Assembly: GCA_029204225.1 (NCBI GenBank)
Contig: CM055111.1
Coordinates: 10,177,000-10,240,999 of the forward strand
Source: Diphasiastrum complanatum
Taxonomy: Eukaryota > Streptophyta > Lycopodiopsida > Lycopodiales > Lycopodiaceae
DNA length: 64,000 nucleotides
Direction: 5' to 3'
The notes under the pieces were generated by a model. That model was not told the DNA's origin. It did not search any database and saw only the letters and a list, made by a program, of their open reading frames with translations. The translations under genes and the position numbers were made by a program. Shown in pieces: positions 43,195-55,800 of the stretch. The number at the start of each line of letters is the position of its first letter. Position 1 is the stretch's first letter.

Positions 43195-44278
<1,084 letters not shown>

Positions 44279-45471
44279 TGTTGGAGAAAGAGGGTCTGTG
44301 AGTGTGAGAAACAAAAATAGCTCAAAAAGAAAACGAACACAAAAAGAAGCGAACTCGAACGGAAAGTGTTTGTGCGCAGCGGAATGAGCTATATTACTCT
44401 TTCCCTAAGCATGACTACGCCTATCAGAAACAAATAGAACGTTAGTGATAGAAATCACGGTCGATCTGATTATGTAGCCAAACTTTAAGCAACAAAACAT
44501 CAAAATAATAATTTGTCACGAACAGCTAGACAAATTATTAGTCGCGAATGATTCGCGAAGAGCTAGACTGAGCTCAATTGATAATCAGTCGCGAATTAGT
44601 CGCAAAAGGCAAGACTAAATATTAGTCATCAACAGCTAGACTAATAATAATTCGCTAAAAACAGATTACCAGATTGAACAATAAGAGAGTCAGACAGAAT
44701 GTAGAAAAGCATAGCAATATTGACACAAATCTGAACACTGAACAAAACAAAGCTGTTATCAGATTAAGTATAACAAAATATACATGTCAATAATGTTGTG
44801 GAGCACAAGAAAATAGCGGACGAAACCGCGTGCTCTACAAAGCTAATTCAATCTGTAAAAGGAATGAACCTATTATTGACAATACAAAAGAATCAATGCA
44901 CAAGGCATCTACTTCGTCTATCTCTGATAAGTTTCTGATGCTATTACTTTCACACAAATTAAATACGCAGATGGTATTCAATTTATACACAATTTTCCAG
45001 GTGTGTAGATGAAGAAAGTACAAAGTGGATGTGTTGTCTGTAGGAGATCGTGGGTGGCTTCTATCGTTGTCAAATCTATTAGCACAGTTGCGTGGGATGA
45101 GCGTGAAAAGGCCGTGACTTTAGCCTTTGCTGAAATGAATGTTGGTGAAGATGCAAAAATCCCACACTCTAACGAAATGCCTTAGGATTTGATTTATAGG
45201 GTGCCTTCGCTTTTCCTAGGGCACCTTCGGCATTTTGTAAGACAGTGTTGTCTTTTTCGCCTGTCACAAATCACGTGTAAAAACATAGTGTCGCGTTTTT
45301 TGCCTTTTTCGCTTGTGGAAAATTACTTGTATTTATGCAAACAGTCGAGTTTTTTGCCTGTCTTATTTTACATGTAAATATGCAGACTGTGCGACAACAT
45401 GAGTAAAAATGCAGCATGAATGGAGGCAGATTAAAATAGGATTTAGGAGAGTAGAGGAAATAAATCCAACA
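44279..45471 (-). repeat. 3' LTR (nested-element family), 1193 bp
   Basis: On the plus strand it opens TGTTGGAGAAAGAGGG and ends TAAATCCAACA. It shares GAAGCGAACTCGAAC, the TCGCGAATGATTCGCGAAGAGC block and the AGTGGATGTGTTGTCTGTAG block with 20400-21481 and 22350-23397. It touches the inverted, related LTR of the plus-strand element at its left edge. Confidence 0.9.
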
Positions 45472-45489
45472 CCCTCTCTTAATCTTGAT

Positions 45490-46084
45490 CCGTGAATGCC
45501 TTGATCTTCAGACTGAGCAATGCACAAAATTGTTGTGTGCATTAACACTTAATGCCTTCGTGAATATATCTGCAACCATGTCCTGCGTTCTGCAGTACGT
45601 TAAGCTCACCTCCTTGTTGAGAACTTTGCCCCTGATGTAGTGATATCTGATTTCAATGTGCTTACTCCTAGAGTGAAATCTAGGGTTGGTCGATAAGGCA
45701 ATAGCACTCTGATTATCATAGAATAAAATTGTGGGGTTGTACTTATACAAATTAATGTTTGACAGTAAATTTCTCAACCAAAACGCTTCCTTAATAGATT
45801 GAGAAGCAACAATGTATTCTGCTTCTGTAGAAGAAAGTGTGATAGAGGTTTGCTTACGACTGTTCCATGAGATAGGACCGTCGTTGAAGAAGAATGTAAA
45901 TCCAGATGTGGAATTACGATTGTCTACATCTTCTCCCCAACTTGCATCAGAATATCCACTGAGCTGATGAAGATTGTCGTTGCTGACATCTCCATAGCAG
46001 ATGCACTGGTCCATGGTAGTTCAAATATATCTCATGACTCCTTATGAGAGCCTTCCAATGGGTAATGCTAGGATTAGCCATATT
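45490..46084 (-). pseudogene. Copia RT end and RNase H
   Basis: The open frame 46014-45508 holds nearly the whole RNase H: SGYSDASWGEDVDNRNSTSG, LSSTEAEYIVASQSIKEAFW, ILFYDNQSAIALS and MVADIFTKALS. It is close to the copy at 21490-22345. The polypurine stretch between its end and the LTR (minus strand AAGAGAGGG, 45472-45480) is intact. RNase H removes the RNA template during reverse transcription. Confidence 0.9.
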
Positions 46085-47710
46085 AGATTCTTCTTCCAAG
46101 AATCCATTCAAGAAAATATTTGTCAAATCAAGTTGGAAGAGCTCCTATTTGAAAGAAGTAGCAAGACATATGATTAATCTAATGGTTATAAGCTTTGCAA
46201 TAGGTGCAAAGGTTTCGTCATAATCTATGCCTTTGACTTGGCAAAAAACTTTTGCCACAAGCCTAGCTTTATACTTATGAATGGAACCATCTTGATTATA
46301 TTTTACAAGCAATAGGCTTCTTTCCATAAGGTAGATCAACAAGCTTCCAAGTTTGATTTTCTAACAAGGCATCAAACTCTACTTGCATAGCTTTCCTCCA
46401 ATTTTGAGACTTATTTGCTTCCTCAAAGCTAGTTGGTTCTTCAAGCATAGTAGTCAAGAAAGTATAAGAGTTGAGTAGTTGAGAATCTTCCCTTTGCTCC
46501 CCTTTGTCACTATAAGTGAGCCTTGATGGCTCAATCCTTGCCCTTGTTGATCTTCTTGGCACCTTTGGACTTTGAACAAGTTCCTCTTGGTCTTCATCTT
46601 CATGAAGCTCCTCCTCGGCCATAGCATGATCCTTGATAAGTTGAGTGTTGTTGGAAGTCACCTTTCCTTTGGCTTGGAGAGATTCATCAAAAAATACATC
46701 TCTACTCACAACAACTTTCTTGGTAATAGGATCAAATATCCAATAAGCTTTACTATTTTCACTATAACCAACAAAGATGCCTTTGAATGAAGTAGCATCT
46801 TCCTTTTTCCTTGTTTTTAAAGGAATATGTGCATAACAAGTACATCCAAAAACTTTCAAATCACTAAGATTTGGCTTTTTGCCATACAATACTTCATAAG
46901 GTGTAAGTCCTTCAATGGCACTATTAGTCATTCTATTACATAGAAAATTTGCACATAAAATAGCTTCTCCCCAAAATGAAATAGGAAGGGATGCATCTAA
47001 TCTCAAAGCTTTAGCACACTCACATAGTGTCCTATTCTTTCTCTCAGCTACTCCATTTTGTTGTGGAGTGTATGTGCATGTGCACTTTCTCTTAATGCCA
47101 TTAGTTCCACAAAACTCTTTCATCCTATTGGAGATGTACTCCCCTCAATTATCACATTTTAATACTTTCAAGCTAGTAATAAGTTGCTTTTTCACAAGAG
47201 TTTTAAACTTTACAAAGGACTCAAAAACTTCACTTTTCTTAGACAAGAGGTAAACCCAAGAGTATCTTGCTCTATCATCAATAAAAGTGACATACATAAG
47301 AGCTCCACCATTAGATTCATGTGAAAATGAATGAACATTCGAGTGTATAAGGTCAAGAGGAGAGTTAGATCTTGTCAAAGATCTCTTGAAAGGAAGCTTA
47401 TGAGATTTGGAAAGTCCACAAGCTTCACAAAGCTTGCCACACTTGGATATGGTCTTGGGAAGTCCACTTGCTAGCTCCTTTGTCATCATGGTCTCCATAG
47501 CTTTGAAGTTAGGATGGCCTAATCTTTTGTGCCACAATTCCACTTGACTGAGCTCCTCCCTTGCCATGTTCACACTTCCAACCATCACATTAGCATCCAA
47601 CTTGAATAACCTCCCTTGCTTGAAACCATTAGCAATACATTTATCATCTTTCAAGATAGAACATGCTCCATGCTTGAAATGTACATCTAATCCACTATCC
47701 ATATAGACAC
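46085..47710 (-). pseudogene. Copia integrase and RT N-terminal half
   Basis: The first frame (47702-47145) holds GAG-pre-integrase with HHCC (LWHKRLGHPNF, CEACGLSKSH). The first catalytic Asp of the core seems replaced: it reads LDLIHSNVHS where IHSDV is usual. The second frame (47123-46296) is a long open stretch with TYTPQQNGVAERKNRT, FWGEAILCANFL, KVFGCTCYAHIP and the integrase-RT linker, then QNWRKAMQVEFDALLENQTW of RT. A short frameshifted piece (KARLVAKVFCQVKGIDYDE, near 46270) ends the family at about 46085. Gag is absent between the leader and integrase. Confidence 0.87.
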
Positions 47711-48193
47711 AATCCTATCACTCATGAACCAATCTAGAATGATGGAAATTTAGATTGTAGTCTCAATCTTGCAAAATCACTCCTTAATTTATGATTTTTG
47801 GCAATATCTCTCTCAACTTTGACATGTACTCAAAAAATTAGAGAAACACATTTAATGTACCTGAATCATGCTTCAAATCAAATTATTTGGATGATCTAAT
47901 CCAAGAACAAATAATAGGAATAGGATCTCTAATTTGCACTCAAAATTTTTAAATTTGGGTGTATGAGTCAAATTATGCATCAATTTGAATTTTCCTAACC
48001 AAAGCTGGATCTGTACGGCCTCACGTGTGTGAAAAACACTCCTGTAGCCCACAACAAGTTTTGGTTCAAAAAAAAATTGGTATAGCTACCAAATCCAACT
48101 AGCTACATCAAAATTAGCTAGTTTCCAAAAACTTGCTAATTTGGGCTTAGTTTTGGATCAACCCCATCAATATCAATAGATCCTTTTGTACTT

Positions 48194-48206
48194 GGCTCTG
48201 ATACCA
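48194..48206 (-). promoter_or_regulatory. Primer-binding site of the right-hand copia family
   Basis: The minus strand reads TGGTATCAGAGCC, complementary to the 3' end of initiator tRNA-Met, immediately after the LTR terminus TTTTCACA. Confidence 0.88.
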
Positions 48207-48921
48207 TGTGAAAATCTGCAAATTGGACCAATAATGGATCATAAAATGATCAACAAGAGGTATTGGATGTTAGATACAATTGATCTACCAATCTACACAA
48301 GATTTAGATCAATTCTACATGAGAAAATCTAACAAGAACAATCATTAATGAAGGAAATTGTACTTGCTGATTTCACACACGTGAAAACTTGTTAGAGTAT
48401 GGACTCCAGCCTGAAAACAAATTACACTATGATAGAAACTCAATTCAATCAAAACAAATGAAGACAAATGGAGAAATTGACAAGAAATTGCTTCCAAAAT
48501 CAAGATTGGTGTTGCTTGTTGATTATGGCCAAATATGCCTCTATATATACATTTCTTGGAGCTCGTGGTACTGATCATGTATCAGATCTCACACGTGCGA
48601 AGATGCTTTGTCATATGATGATTCATCATGCAAAATTGACACTTTTATCAAACTTTTTATTTTGAGCACTTTTGGTCCATTTCTTTCTATATTGAGAACT
48701 AGTAAGAATCTTCTAGAAGTCCAAACTCACCTACTTCAGCCTTTTCCACACATGTGAGCAGACCTCTACACATAAGATGTGACACCTAATCTCATGATGT
48801 GGCATTGATGCCATGTGTCATATGACCAGGAAACATGATTTTGGCCTTTTTAGCCACTATAACTAATCATCCTATATACATAGATTTGGTCTTGACCAAG
48901 CATATTTTTTATATTTTCACA
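48207..48921 (-). repeat. 5' LTR, 715 bp
   Basis: On the plus strand it starts TGTGAAAATC and ends ATTTTCACA, a clear inverted terminal pair. It directly adjoins the primer-binding site on the left and an older copia RT fragment on the right, into which it apparently inserted. A TATATATA word (about 48541) could be the LTR TATA box only if read on the minus strand (ATATATA). Confidence 0.82.
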
Positions 48922-48927
48922 TCTGGA

Positions 48928-49505
48928 AGTAGGCAATGTCGGAAGAGATCGAATCAATGAGGCAGAATGACCCATGGACACTAGAGCCACTGCCCGAAGA
49001 TAAAAAGATCATCAACTGCAAATGGGTTTAAAAAAGATAAATAAAATCAAATGGCACCATCGGATGCCACAAGGCCAGACTTGTCGCCAAGGGGTACATG
49101 CAAAGGTACGGTATCGATACTTTGATACCTACTCACCAATGGTGAAGATGACAAGCATTCAACTGCTCATTGCATATGCAACACAATACAATCTGGAAAT
49201 ACACCAGATTGATGTGAAAACAGCCTTTCTCCATGGAGATCTAGGGGAAGAAATATTCATGAAGCAGCCTGGAGGATTCGAAGACCCCGACAATCGATAG
49301 TATGTTTGTCGGTTGCATCGATGTATTTATGGTCTGAAACAGGCATCACGAGCTTGGTACAAGAAGCTCGACAAACTTCTGAAGTCTCTAGACTTTGTTC
49401 CTACACAGCCAGACTGTAATGTCTATATAAAAAGAGTAGGAAGGAGCTTTGTGATTCTAACGATTTTTGTAGATGACTCCCTGATGATAGTATTAAGTAC
49501 ATTAT
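48928..49505 (+). pseudogene. Copia RT N-terminal fragment
   Basis: Plus-strand translation gives AMSEEIESMRQNDPWTLEPL, INCKWV, KARLVAKGYMQRYGID, then LEIHQIDVKTAFLHGDLGEE (49022-49300 frame), HRCIYGLKQASRAWYKKLD (49313 on) and a VDDSLMIV catalytic box near 49475. The match to RVT_2 is strong. It is bounded on the left by the LTR insertion and on the right by a gypsy 3' end; it has three or more frameshifts. Confidence 0.87.
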
Positions 49506-50400
49506 TGGCCTTGTCCGGAATGACGTGGTGTAACCAATAATCTCGAGCACTAGAGTAACATGTATCCAAGTCTAGGATTATGCTGAATCCTATATATAGG
49601 ACATTGGGGACGCAACATTCTTCCCCCCTTGAACTACTCTTGTCCTCAGAAGCCAAACTTAGAAAAATTCTTCTTTATGCTATCAACTCTCTCCCAGAAA
49701 AATCGTCATCCTCAGTTCGACCCTTCCATCGGATCAAGCACTCATAGATAGAACAACTATTTCTAGTTTTGAGCACTTTCTCGTGTTTCAAAGGTACACT
49801 AAGTGATAAATCTTCCAAGTGGGATAGATCCTCATCAGATCCAATTGTATCACCTTCATGTAAACTTAATTTCAACCGACTTACATGAAATACCGGGTGT
49901 GTAGTAGACTTGCCTTGAAGATCTAGTTCATACGCTTTCGTACAATCTTGAACGGTCCACAATACTTGGTAGACAGTTTATAATGCTTCTCGGTACATAA
50001 CATCCTAGAATCTTTTGGAATTCTAAGATATACCTAGTCATCAACTTTTTAACCTTTGGGAGATCTCTTAAGATCAGCATAGTGCTTAGCTCTATCCTCC
50101 CAGATACTTTCCTTAGCCACTTGCAACATTTCTTGTATATCATGCAGAAAATCCGCAAGTTTTTTTATCTTAATAAATTTCGTCTCCACATTAACAGGAG
50201 ATCTAGGTTGAAAACCATATATAAGCATAAAAGGACTGTAACGTATAGCATAATGCTTTCCACTATTGTATGCAAACTCAATCAGAGAAAACTAATCTTC
50301 CCAATGAGATTGCTTGTGAGAAACATATGTCCTCAACATATCTTCCATAGTTTGATTAGTCCTTCCGTCTGGCCCTTTGATTCAAGATTTTCAGAAGAAC
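49506..50400 (-). mobile_element. Gypsy integrase C-terminus/chromodomain relic with 3' LTR start
   Basis: On the minus strand from 50400: VEDMLRTYVSHKQS-like, EFAYNSGKHYAIRYSPFML, GFQPRSPVNVE, a helical linker, SRMLCTEKHYKL, then HPVFHVSRLKLSLHEGD (49962-49675 frame) and a chromodomain-like end (CLIRWKGRTEDD). A polypurine tract (AAGGGGGGAAGAA on the minus strand, about 49619-49631) precedes TGTTGCGTCC at about 49612, the likely start of a 3' LTR that is truncated before 49500. RT, RNase H and the integrase core are absent. Chromodomains of this lineage (chromovirus) target insertion to marked chromatin. Confidence 0.8.
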
Positions 50401-51149
50401 TAAAGCTAAAAGAAATTTCCAGAAGTGACTTGTGAACTTAGGATAGATTAACACTTGATCCTTGTTTTATGGTGATATCCTCTTGAGAAAAAATCATAAA
50501 TATCTTTTGTTGGCAATTGGTTTTTTTTAAATCTATTTTATGCCTAACTATTAGCAAGTCCCTATATTTAATTAAAGATGAATATGAGATCTACATGGAT
50601 TGAAACACAACTTTTCTCATTATTGCTATTTGTAAGCTCACTTAAATAAATTTCTAACATTTCTTTAAGACTTCATTTTTTAATAGTTTTGCAAGGTTAT
50701 CTGTTTTTCACGATACTCCTTTGATATTTGCTTTGAAGAAATGTATCCTGTGCATTGAATATGCATTACATAGGGTTATAAATTCTAACAATAACTTGAA
50801 AGACCACCTTTTTTATAACACATAATTTTTTAAATCAGTCTTTGAATGAAAATCAAGTTGATGCAACAAATGGTACAACGTTCTTGATGATCGTCTAAAT
50901 GCTTCATTTTTGCTTCCCTGTAATGGAACATATGATAAGTTGATAATCTTCACACTTATTTTTTAATGGTAAAAAATCTGATGCCAAGCCCTTAATAGGC
51001 TATAAGTATAAATAAAGTAAAAAAGAAAAAACCAAAACACAAGGGATCCTATGTTGTAGGCAAGGGCCAACAAGTATTCCCTATTCAAGGGGGCCATGAC
51101 AAACTAGGTAGAGGGCACTACCAAAAAATAACATTTCTCTACGTACCAA

Positions 51150-51410
51150 GCCATTATCTACGGCTCGGGCATCCAAAGTTTCTTTGTCCCAAGTTCAAGC
51201 CCCCCTTGGAAACCAAGATGCATTACCTATGGCTCAATATCCAAGGGCTGACTCAGTTGGATAGCTTGGCATCCAAAGTTTCTTTGGTCCCCAGGTTGAA
51301 GCCCCCTTTGGAAACCAAGATGCATTACTAATGGCTCCGAAGTTTCCTTGGTCCCTGGTTCAAGCCCCCCTTGGAAACCAAGATACATTACCTATGGCTC
51401 GGCATACATA
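51150..51410. repeat. Three diverged copies of a CTTGGAAACCAAG repeat
   Basis: The phrase CATCCAAAGTTTCTTTG..GGTTCAAGCCCC..TTGGAAACCAAGATGCATTAC occurs three times (starting near 51170, 51272 and 51338). A further copy is at about 55930-55975, inside the non-autonomous LTR element. TTGGAAACCAA is nearly palindromic. The GGTTCAAGCCC word resembles a tRNA B box, so a decayed SINE-like origin is possible but unproven. Confidence 0.6.
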
Positions 51411-51664
51411 GACAATCGTATCATTCTTGGTGGCAAGCCATTACATGCGGCTTGGGAGATACAGACAACTGCATTTTTGATAGCTTTGCTTCACTCCGAA
51501 ATATGTGCTTAAAAACATAACTAGCGATGTGAGCTTGCAAGTTTGCGGGCAGGCAAGGCAAGGTTTTGGGCGGGTGGGTTAATCATTAGTGGGTAAGCCT
51601 GTCGATGACGGGCTGTTGGAGGTCAAAGGCGGCAGAGAATGTGTTAGTGCGAAATGTGTGTTTG

Positions 51665-51830
51665 TATGCGATGCAACTCATCGAATGCAATGTCGGATGC
51701 AACTCGTCAGATGTAACTCGTCGGATGCAACTCGTCGAATGCAACGTCGGATGCAACTCGTCGGATCTAGGTTGTCGGATCTAGAACGTCGGATCTAGGT
51801 CGTCAGATGCACCGTCGGATCTAGCTCAAA
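51665..51830. repeat. Degenerate minisatellite of CGTCGGATGCAACT units
   Basis: Tandem variants of about 14 bases (CGTCGGATGCAACT, CGTCGGATCTAGGT, CGTCGAATGCAA) repeat about ten times in a patch richer in CG dinucleotides than its surroundings. Confidence 0.8.
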
Positions 51831-52380
51831 TCTTCAAGGCAACAACAAATCTGCGTCTTAAATGGTCTGTAGAAAAAACTTTCTTGCCCTTTGCTCAAAA
51901 AAAATTGCTGTCACAGATTAGATGATGGAGTCAACCTCCATCTCCTCTTGTCGTTGGAATTCAAAGTGTTTGGTGGGCAAACGTTTTTAAACGTTGAGCT
52001 CACGCTGCACCCTCCCTCCCACAGGCTCGTCACGAAAATTTCAAAAAAAAAGGAGGGGGTCCCGTGTGGTGTGAGCTGCCCTGCCCGTGTGCCGAAAAGT
52101 GCGAGGGGGAGGGGGATTCCGGGCAGTGCTGCCCGTCACGAGTTAGCAGCCCGGGAAGATTAAGACTTTAATTAATATAGATATATTGCACCTCACTAAT
52201 TAGGGCAACACCACATATAGCAACATTGCTACTCCCCAATCTCCTTCATGTGGGCAAAACTTGCCTCATAGAAAATAATTGTTTTATCTTGTAAAAAGTA
52301 GTGTATACCATTTCATTCCTCGCCAAAAATAAGACGATCCAATTTCCGTCATCTCATTTGAGACCAGAATCGATCGATCC

Positions 52381-52819
52381 ATGTCAGGAATGAGCAGCAT
52401 GGCGTCGTTGCATCTCCATCGCAGCCTGCCATGCTTCACAAATCCGAGTTCTGATTTTCCACATGAATCAGGGTTTACTGAGAGCTCAACGCATATCAGG
52501 CTGCCTCGAAGATTCAATCGCAATCCGGTACCTGGAATAATCCCTGTTAATAGGAACTTTCGAAGTCTGTTAAGGATCGGAATTGCGTTGCAGGCTTCCA
52601 GGTTGCGTTCCTTCGAGATTTCCAGTTCTGTGACGGAAGATCTGAAAACGGACAGTGTTCAGCAGAAGCAATCATTGGCGGGTGCTTTCCTCATTGACAA
52701 TGTTGGGCCGAACCCTACAGTACTGGATGCGCAGGCTCGAGTATGCACAGGCCCGACTCAGACAAGACCTCTCAACAAGGATCAGACCACCAAAGCTTTG
52801 CACGCGATTCTGCAATCAG
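52381..52819 (+). CDS. Exon 1 of the GT3-like gene
   Basis: Starts at the first ATG of the open frame; two more in-frame ATGs follow within 10 codons (52390 and 52399), so the exact start is uncertain. Encodes the transit peptide and the first GT3 N-domain helix, ending ...LHAILQS plus one base. The open frame continues into the intron to 52965, but that extension (GPHAFFRGHF..) is not homologous. Confidence 0.85.
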
Positions 52820-55800
52820 GTCCACATGCTTTCTTCAGAGGTCATTTTGTAACTTCAACACACAAACACCATCATGTTTTTGTTCATATTATGCGGCCCT
52901 TGATTTGGGATAAAAGGACTTACATAAAGTGTGCCACACTAGTGCAGCTTCACAGCCCTTTTTGAGCTTCAAAATCATTGGCAGGTCTTGTCAATTTTTT
53001 TGCCAGATGATCTTATGGCTGTTTTACTTCCTCATCAATACTTGGTTATGTTTTCCTACAAGTTTGGACTACGTATGACATGACTCTCGTTCACCCTGGA
53101 AGCATAAAAAATCAGTAATTCAATGGACTAGCGGAGTTGTATGAGGAACTGCTACAATCATAGTCACGTTTCGGAACCAGTGTTCATCTCTTCCAGGATA
53201 AACTAGTGAATGACGACGTTGCCAACATAATACATATTACAGATTCTAAACTGTTCAAATATTAATGATTAACTTGGTAAAAGAACATGAACATAGTTCA
53301 CAGAGCAGCCCCATAATCATAAGAGGTAACCGTGCATTTAGACATGCAGGAAGTAAAGTGTTTTTTTAGGGTTCCAACGTTCCGGAACGCTTATTCTGGA
53401 ACCCGATTTCTCTAGAATGACGTTCTGATGTAACTTAGATCAGAATCTAGTAAGCTAGATAATACTGTTGGAATATCAATCCACACTCTAGAGAGAACTA
53501 TCAAACAGGGCGGATAGCTCAGTGGTAGAGCATCCCATCCGGTATGAGGGAGGTCCTGGGTTCGAATCCTAGTCTGTCCATCCATATTATGATTTATGGA
53601 TTTCTAACAAATACAAACTTTAGCATTGGAAGTTTAAGATGCAAAATATTCTCCAGGATCGGGAATATGGGGACATTGTCATAGGTGTTGAGATACCTCC
53701 AGCCACAGACCGGGAGTTGCTAACCCCTAGGTCCCCTCTAGAACAGAAGTCATAAAGGCAATCAAGTTGTCACTATAGGTGTAACGCAGGCATCCCAAAG
53801 GGAGCCGGGAACCACGACTTAGCTTCCCAGCCTTCAACTCTTGCCGTCCAGACCCACTTGACATACAAGCAGCCAACTCGCCAACAACGATCAGACTTAA
53901 CCAACTTGAAGTTCGGAAACCAACATTGAGATCCAACCTGGCGCCATGCCAGATCGGGGGTCCCGATGTGGGTGACTTCCCTCCAAGCAAGCCGCCCGAC
54001 ATACATCAAACTTAACCAACTCGAAGCTTCGTTACAAACGAGTAACATCCATTCCAAGCAAGTGGTCTGACTTACATCAGACTTAACCAACTGAAAGCTT
54101 CGTCACAAGCGCTGGAAGCCAACCTGGCGCCACGCCAGACTGGACAGCCATAAACAGGTAACTTCCACCCAAGCAAGCCATCCAACTCAGCTGACAGGTT
54201 AGAGCCCGTTCCCCAAGAGCTTAACCCATTCACGTTCATGCAAGGAACACACAGAACCACAAGCCGTGATAGATATGGAGACAACCAGTTCCTGGACCAA
54301 ATGGTCCCGACAGCATACCGCTGGCGTCACGGGATACGACCCTCAGCTATGTGCCAAATTAAAAAGTTTGAAGCGGCCTTACAACTGGCGCTTTTACTGA
54401 ACACTGAAACCCAGAAGGTAGTCAAAGTCAGTTTGAGGAAAATCCCACTTTATTGATAAATCTGAGAAGGTTACATTTCGAGTGTGTGACCGACCCTAGT
54501 CTCCGGGGCGCTGGCATGCCAAGGTGAGTGCCAGGACAACATTCCAGCCAGGGAGGCTGAGACTTGGTTGGAGCTCACCCTGAGTCGCAACCCGCACTCC
54601 CCTATAGTATTGGTGGGATTCGCCACCTCCCCTCATACCAAGTACTCTACCCAGGCTGGTAAAGCACGTTTTCTCTCTCTAGAATTTATTGATCCCCAGG
54701 CTTCCTTTAATCATGCCTAGATTGTGTGAGGTGATTGCACATCGATATGAGCTTTTTGGACTTCGCTAGAACCGATCAAAGATTTTTTGCCATAGGAACT
54801 TGGCGCCGGCTGGATTCTGGTCACAGTGGCGTCGGGAGCAGCAGGGGTGCTGTTGGCGCCGGGGACGACAATGTTGGCATCGGTGGCGCCGGAAGTAAAG
54901 CTTGTAAAGGTAACTTTACAACATCCACCCCACCTTTATAAAATCTGATGTCCATATCAGATGTCATATTAAAGTAAAGGTGTCTCCCAATTAAAATTAA
55001 CTATACATTTGAGCTACTTGGCATAGTACTCAATTTACTGGCCACTTTTTATTAACGTTGAAGCTGGCACACCACAAGTCGGAGGCTTAGCTCTTTGTAC
55101 GGAAAAATTACTTAACTTTGAAAATATCACTTTGTCTGGGAAAAGCGTAGATTTTATATCGCTTTCGTAAAACCCAAGAACCTTATTAACTGGTGACAGA
55201 GGCCTTTCTGTGAGATGTTCGTCCCTGTCGCTTCTGACTTCTGACTTTGGAACTCCTTTGAGCTCCTGATTTGTCCTTGATGCACTTTGTGTTGAGCTCC
55301 CTGAGCTCCAGATTTGATCAATTTTGCACAGGTATCAGGGCTCCCTAAGCCAAAGGATTTATCGTTTGATTGCCCACTTTATGGTCCACTCTCTGCCTTG
55401 TTGCTTCTGCACCTTGATTTCTCTCCTTGTCCCAGCCTGATCTTGATACTTTTCATTTTTGGCTCTTTGAGGTAGGCAAAGATTGAGTACTCTGCAATGC
55501 ATCTCTCACTTAGCTTGAAGTAGCTGTCTTTGAATCAATCCAAATGTAACCATTGACCTCGTGGAGAGCCAAGGGGTTGCACCAGTTTGATCCGCATATG
55601 AACTATCTTTTCGCGTTCATTTGAAGCGCTATGTCCGTCGCGCAAAACTTGACTTTTACTAGTCCATCACTGGTCAGTTGCCTCACAGTCAAAACAAGAA
55701 GTGTACATCTAGCTTGGCTTCAAGTAGCTCTCTTTGAATTAGACACATGCACCCAGAGTTTGCACTAGTCCGATCTCAACACGAATTGTCCCTTAGCGTC

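Larger units (their letters stand above)
44279..48921 (-). mobile_element. Chimeric copia locus: two families joined near 46085
   Basis: The right part (about 46085-48921) is one family: 5' LTR 48207-48921, primer-binding site 48194-48206, leader, integrase (47702-46900) and the N-terminal half of RT. The left part (44279 to about 46085) belongs to the family of the nested element at 20400-23397: end of RT, RNase H, polypurine tract, 3' LTR 44279-45471. They meet within RT, where a reading near FLNGFLEEES passes directly to NMANPSITHWKAL. The two LTRs are unrelated (TGTGAAAATC versus TGTTGGAT starts), so this is not one intact insertion. Confidence 0.82.
50401..52380. other. Spacer and presumed upstream region of the GT3-like gene
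   Basis: 50401-51130 is AT-rich without genes. 51150-51410 and 51665-51830 are short repeat arrays listed separately. The last 250 bases lead into the first exon; an AT-rich ATATAGATATATTG (about 52177) lies about 200 bases before the ATG and is a possible core promoter, not proven. Confidence 0.45.

Noticed and set aside
51150-51410. CRISPR-like spaced repeats
   Set aside because: Only three diverged, unequally spaced copies in plant DNA, with no cas genes; it is a dispersed repeat.
52820-52965. Extension of the exon 1 frame to a stop at 52965
   Set aside because: The family match ends at the GT donor and resumes exactly at 60697 in phase, so the extension is intronic.
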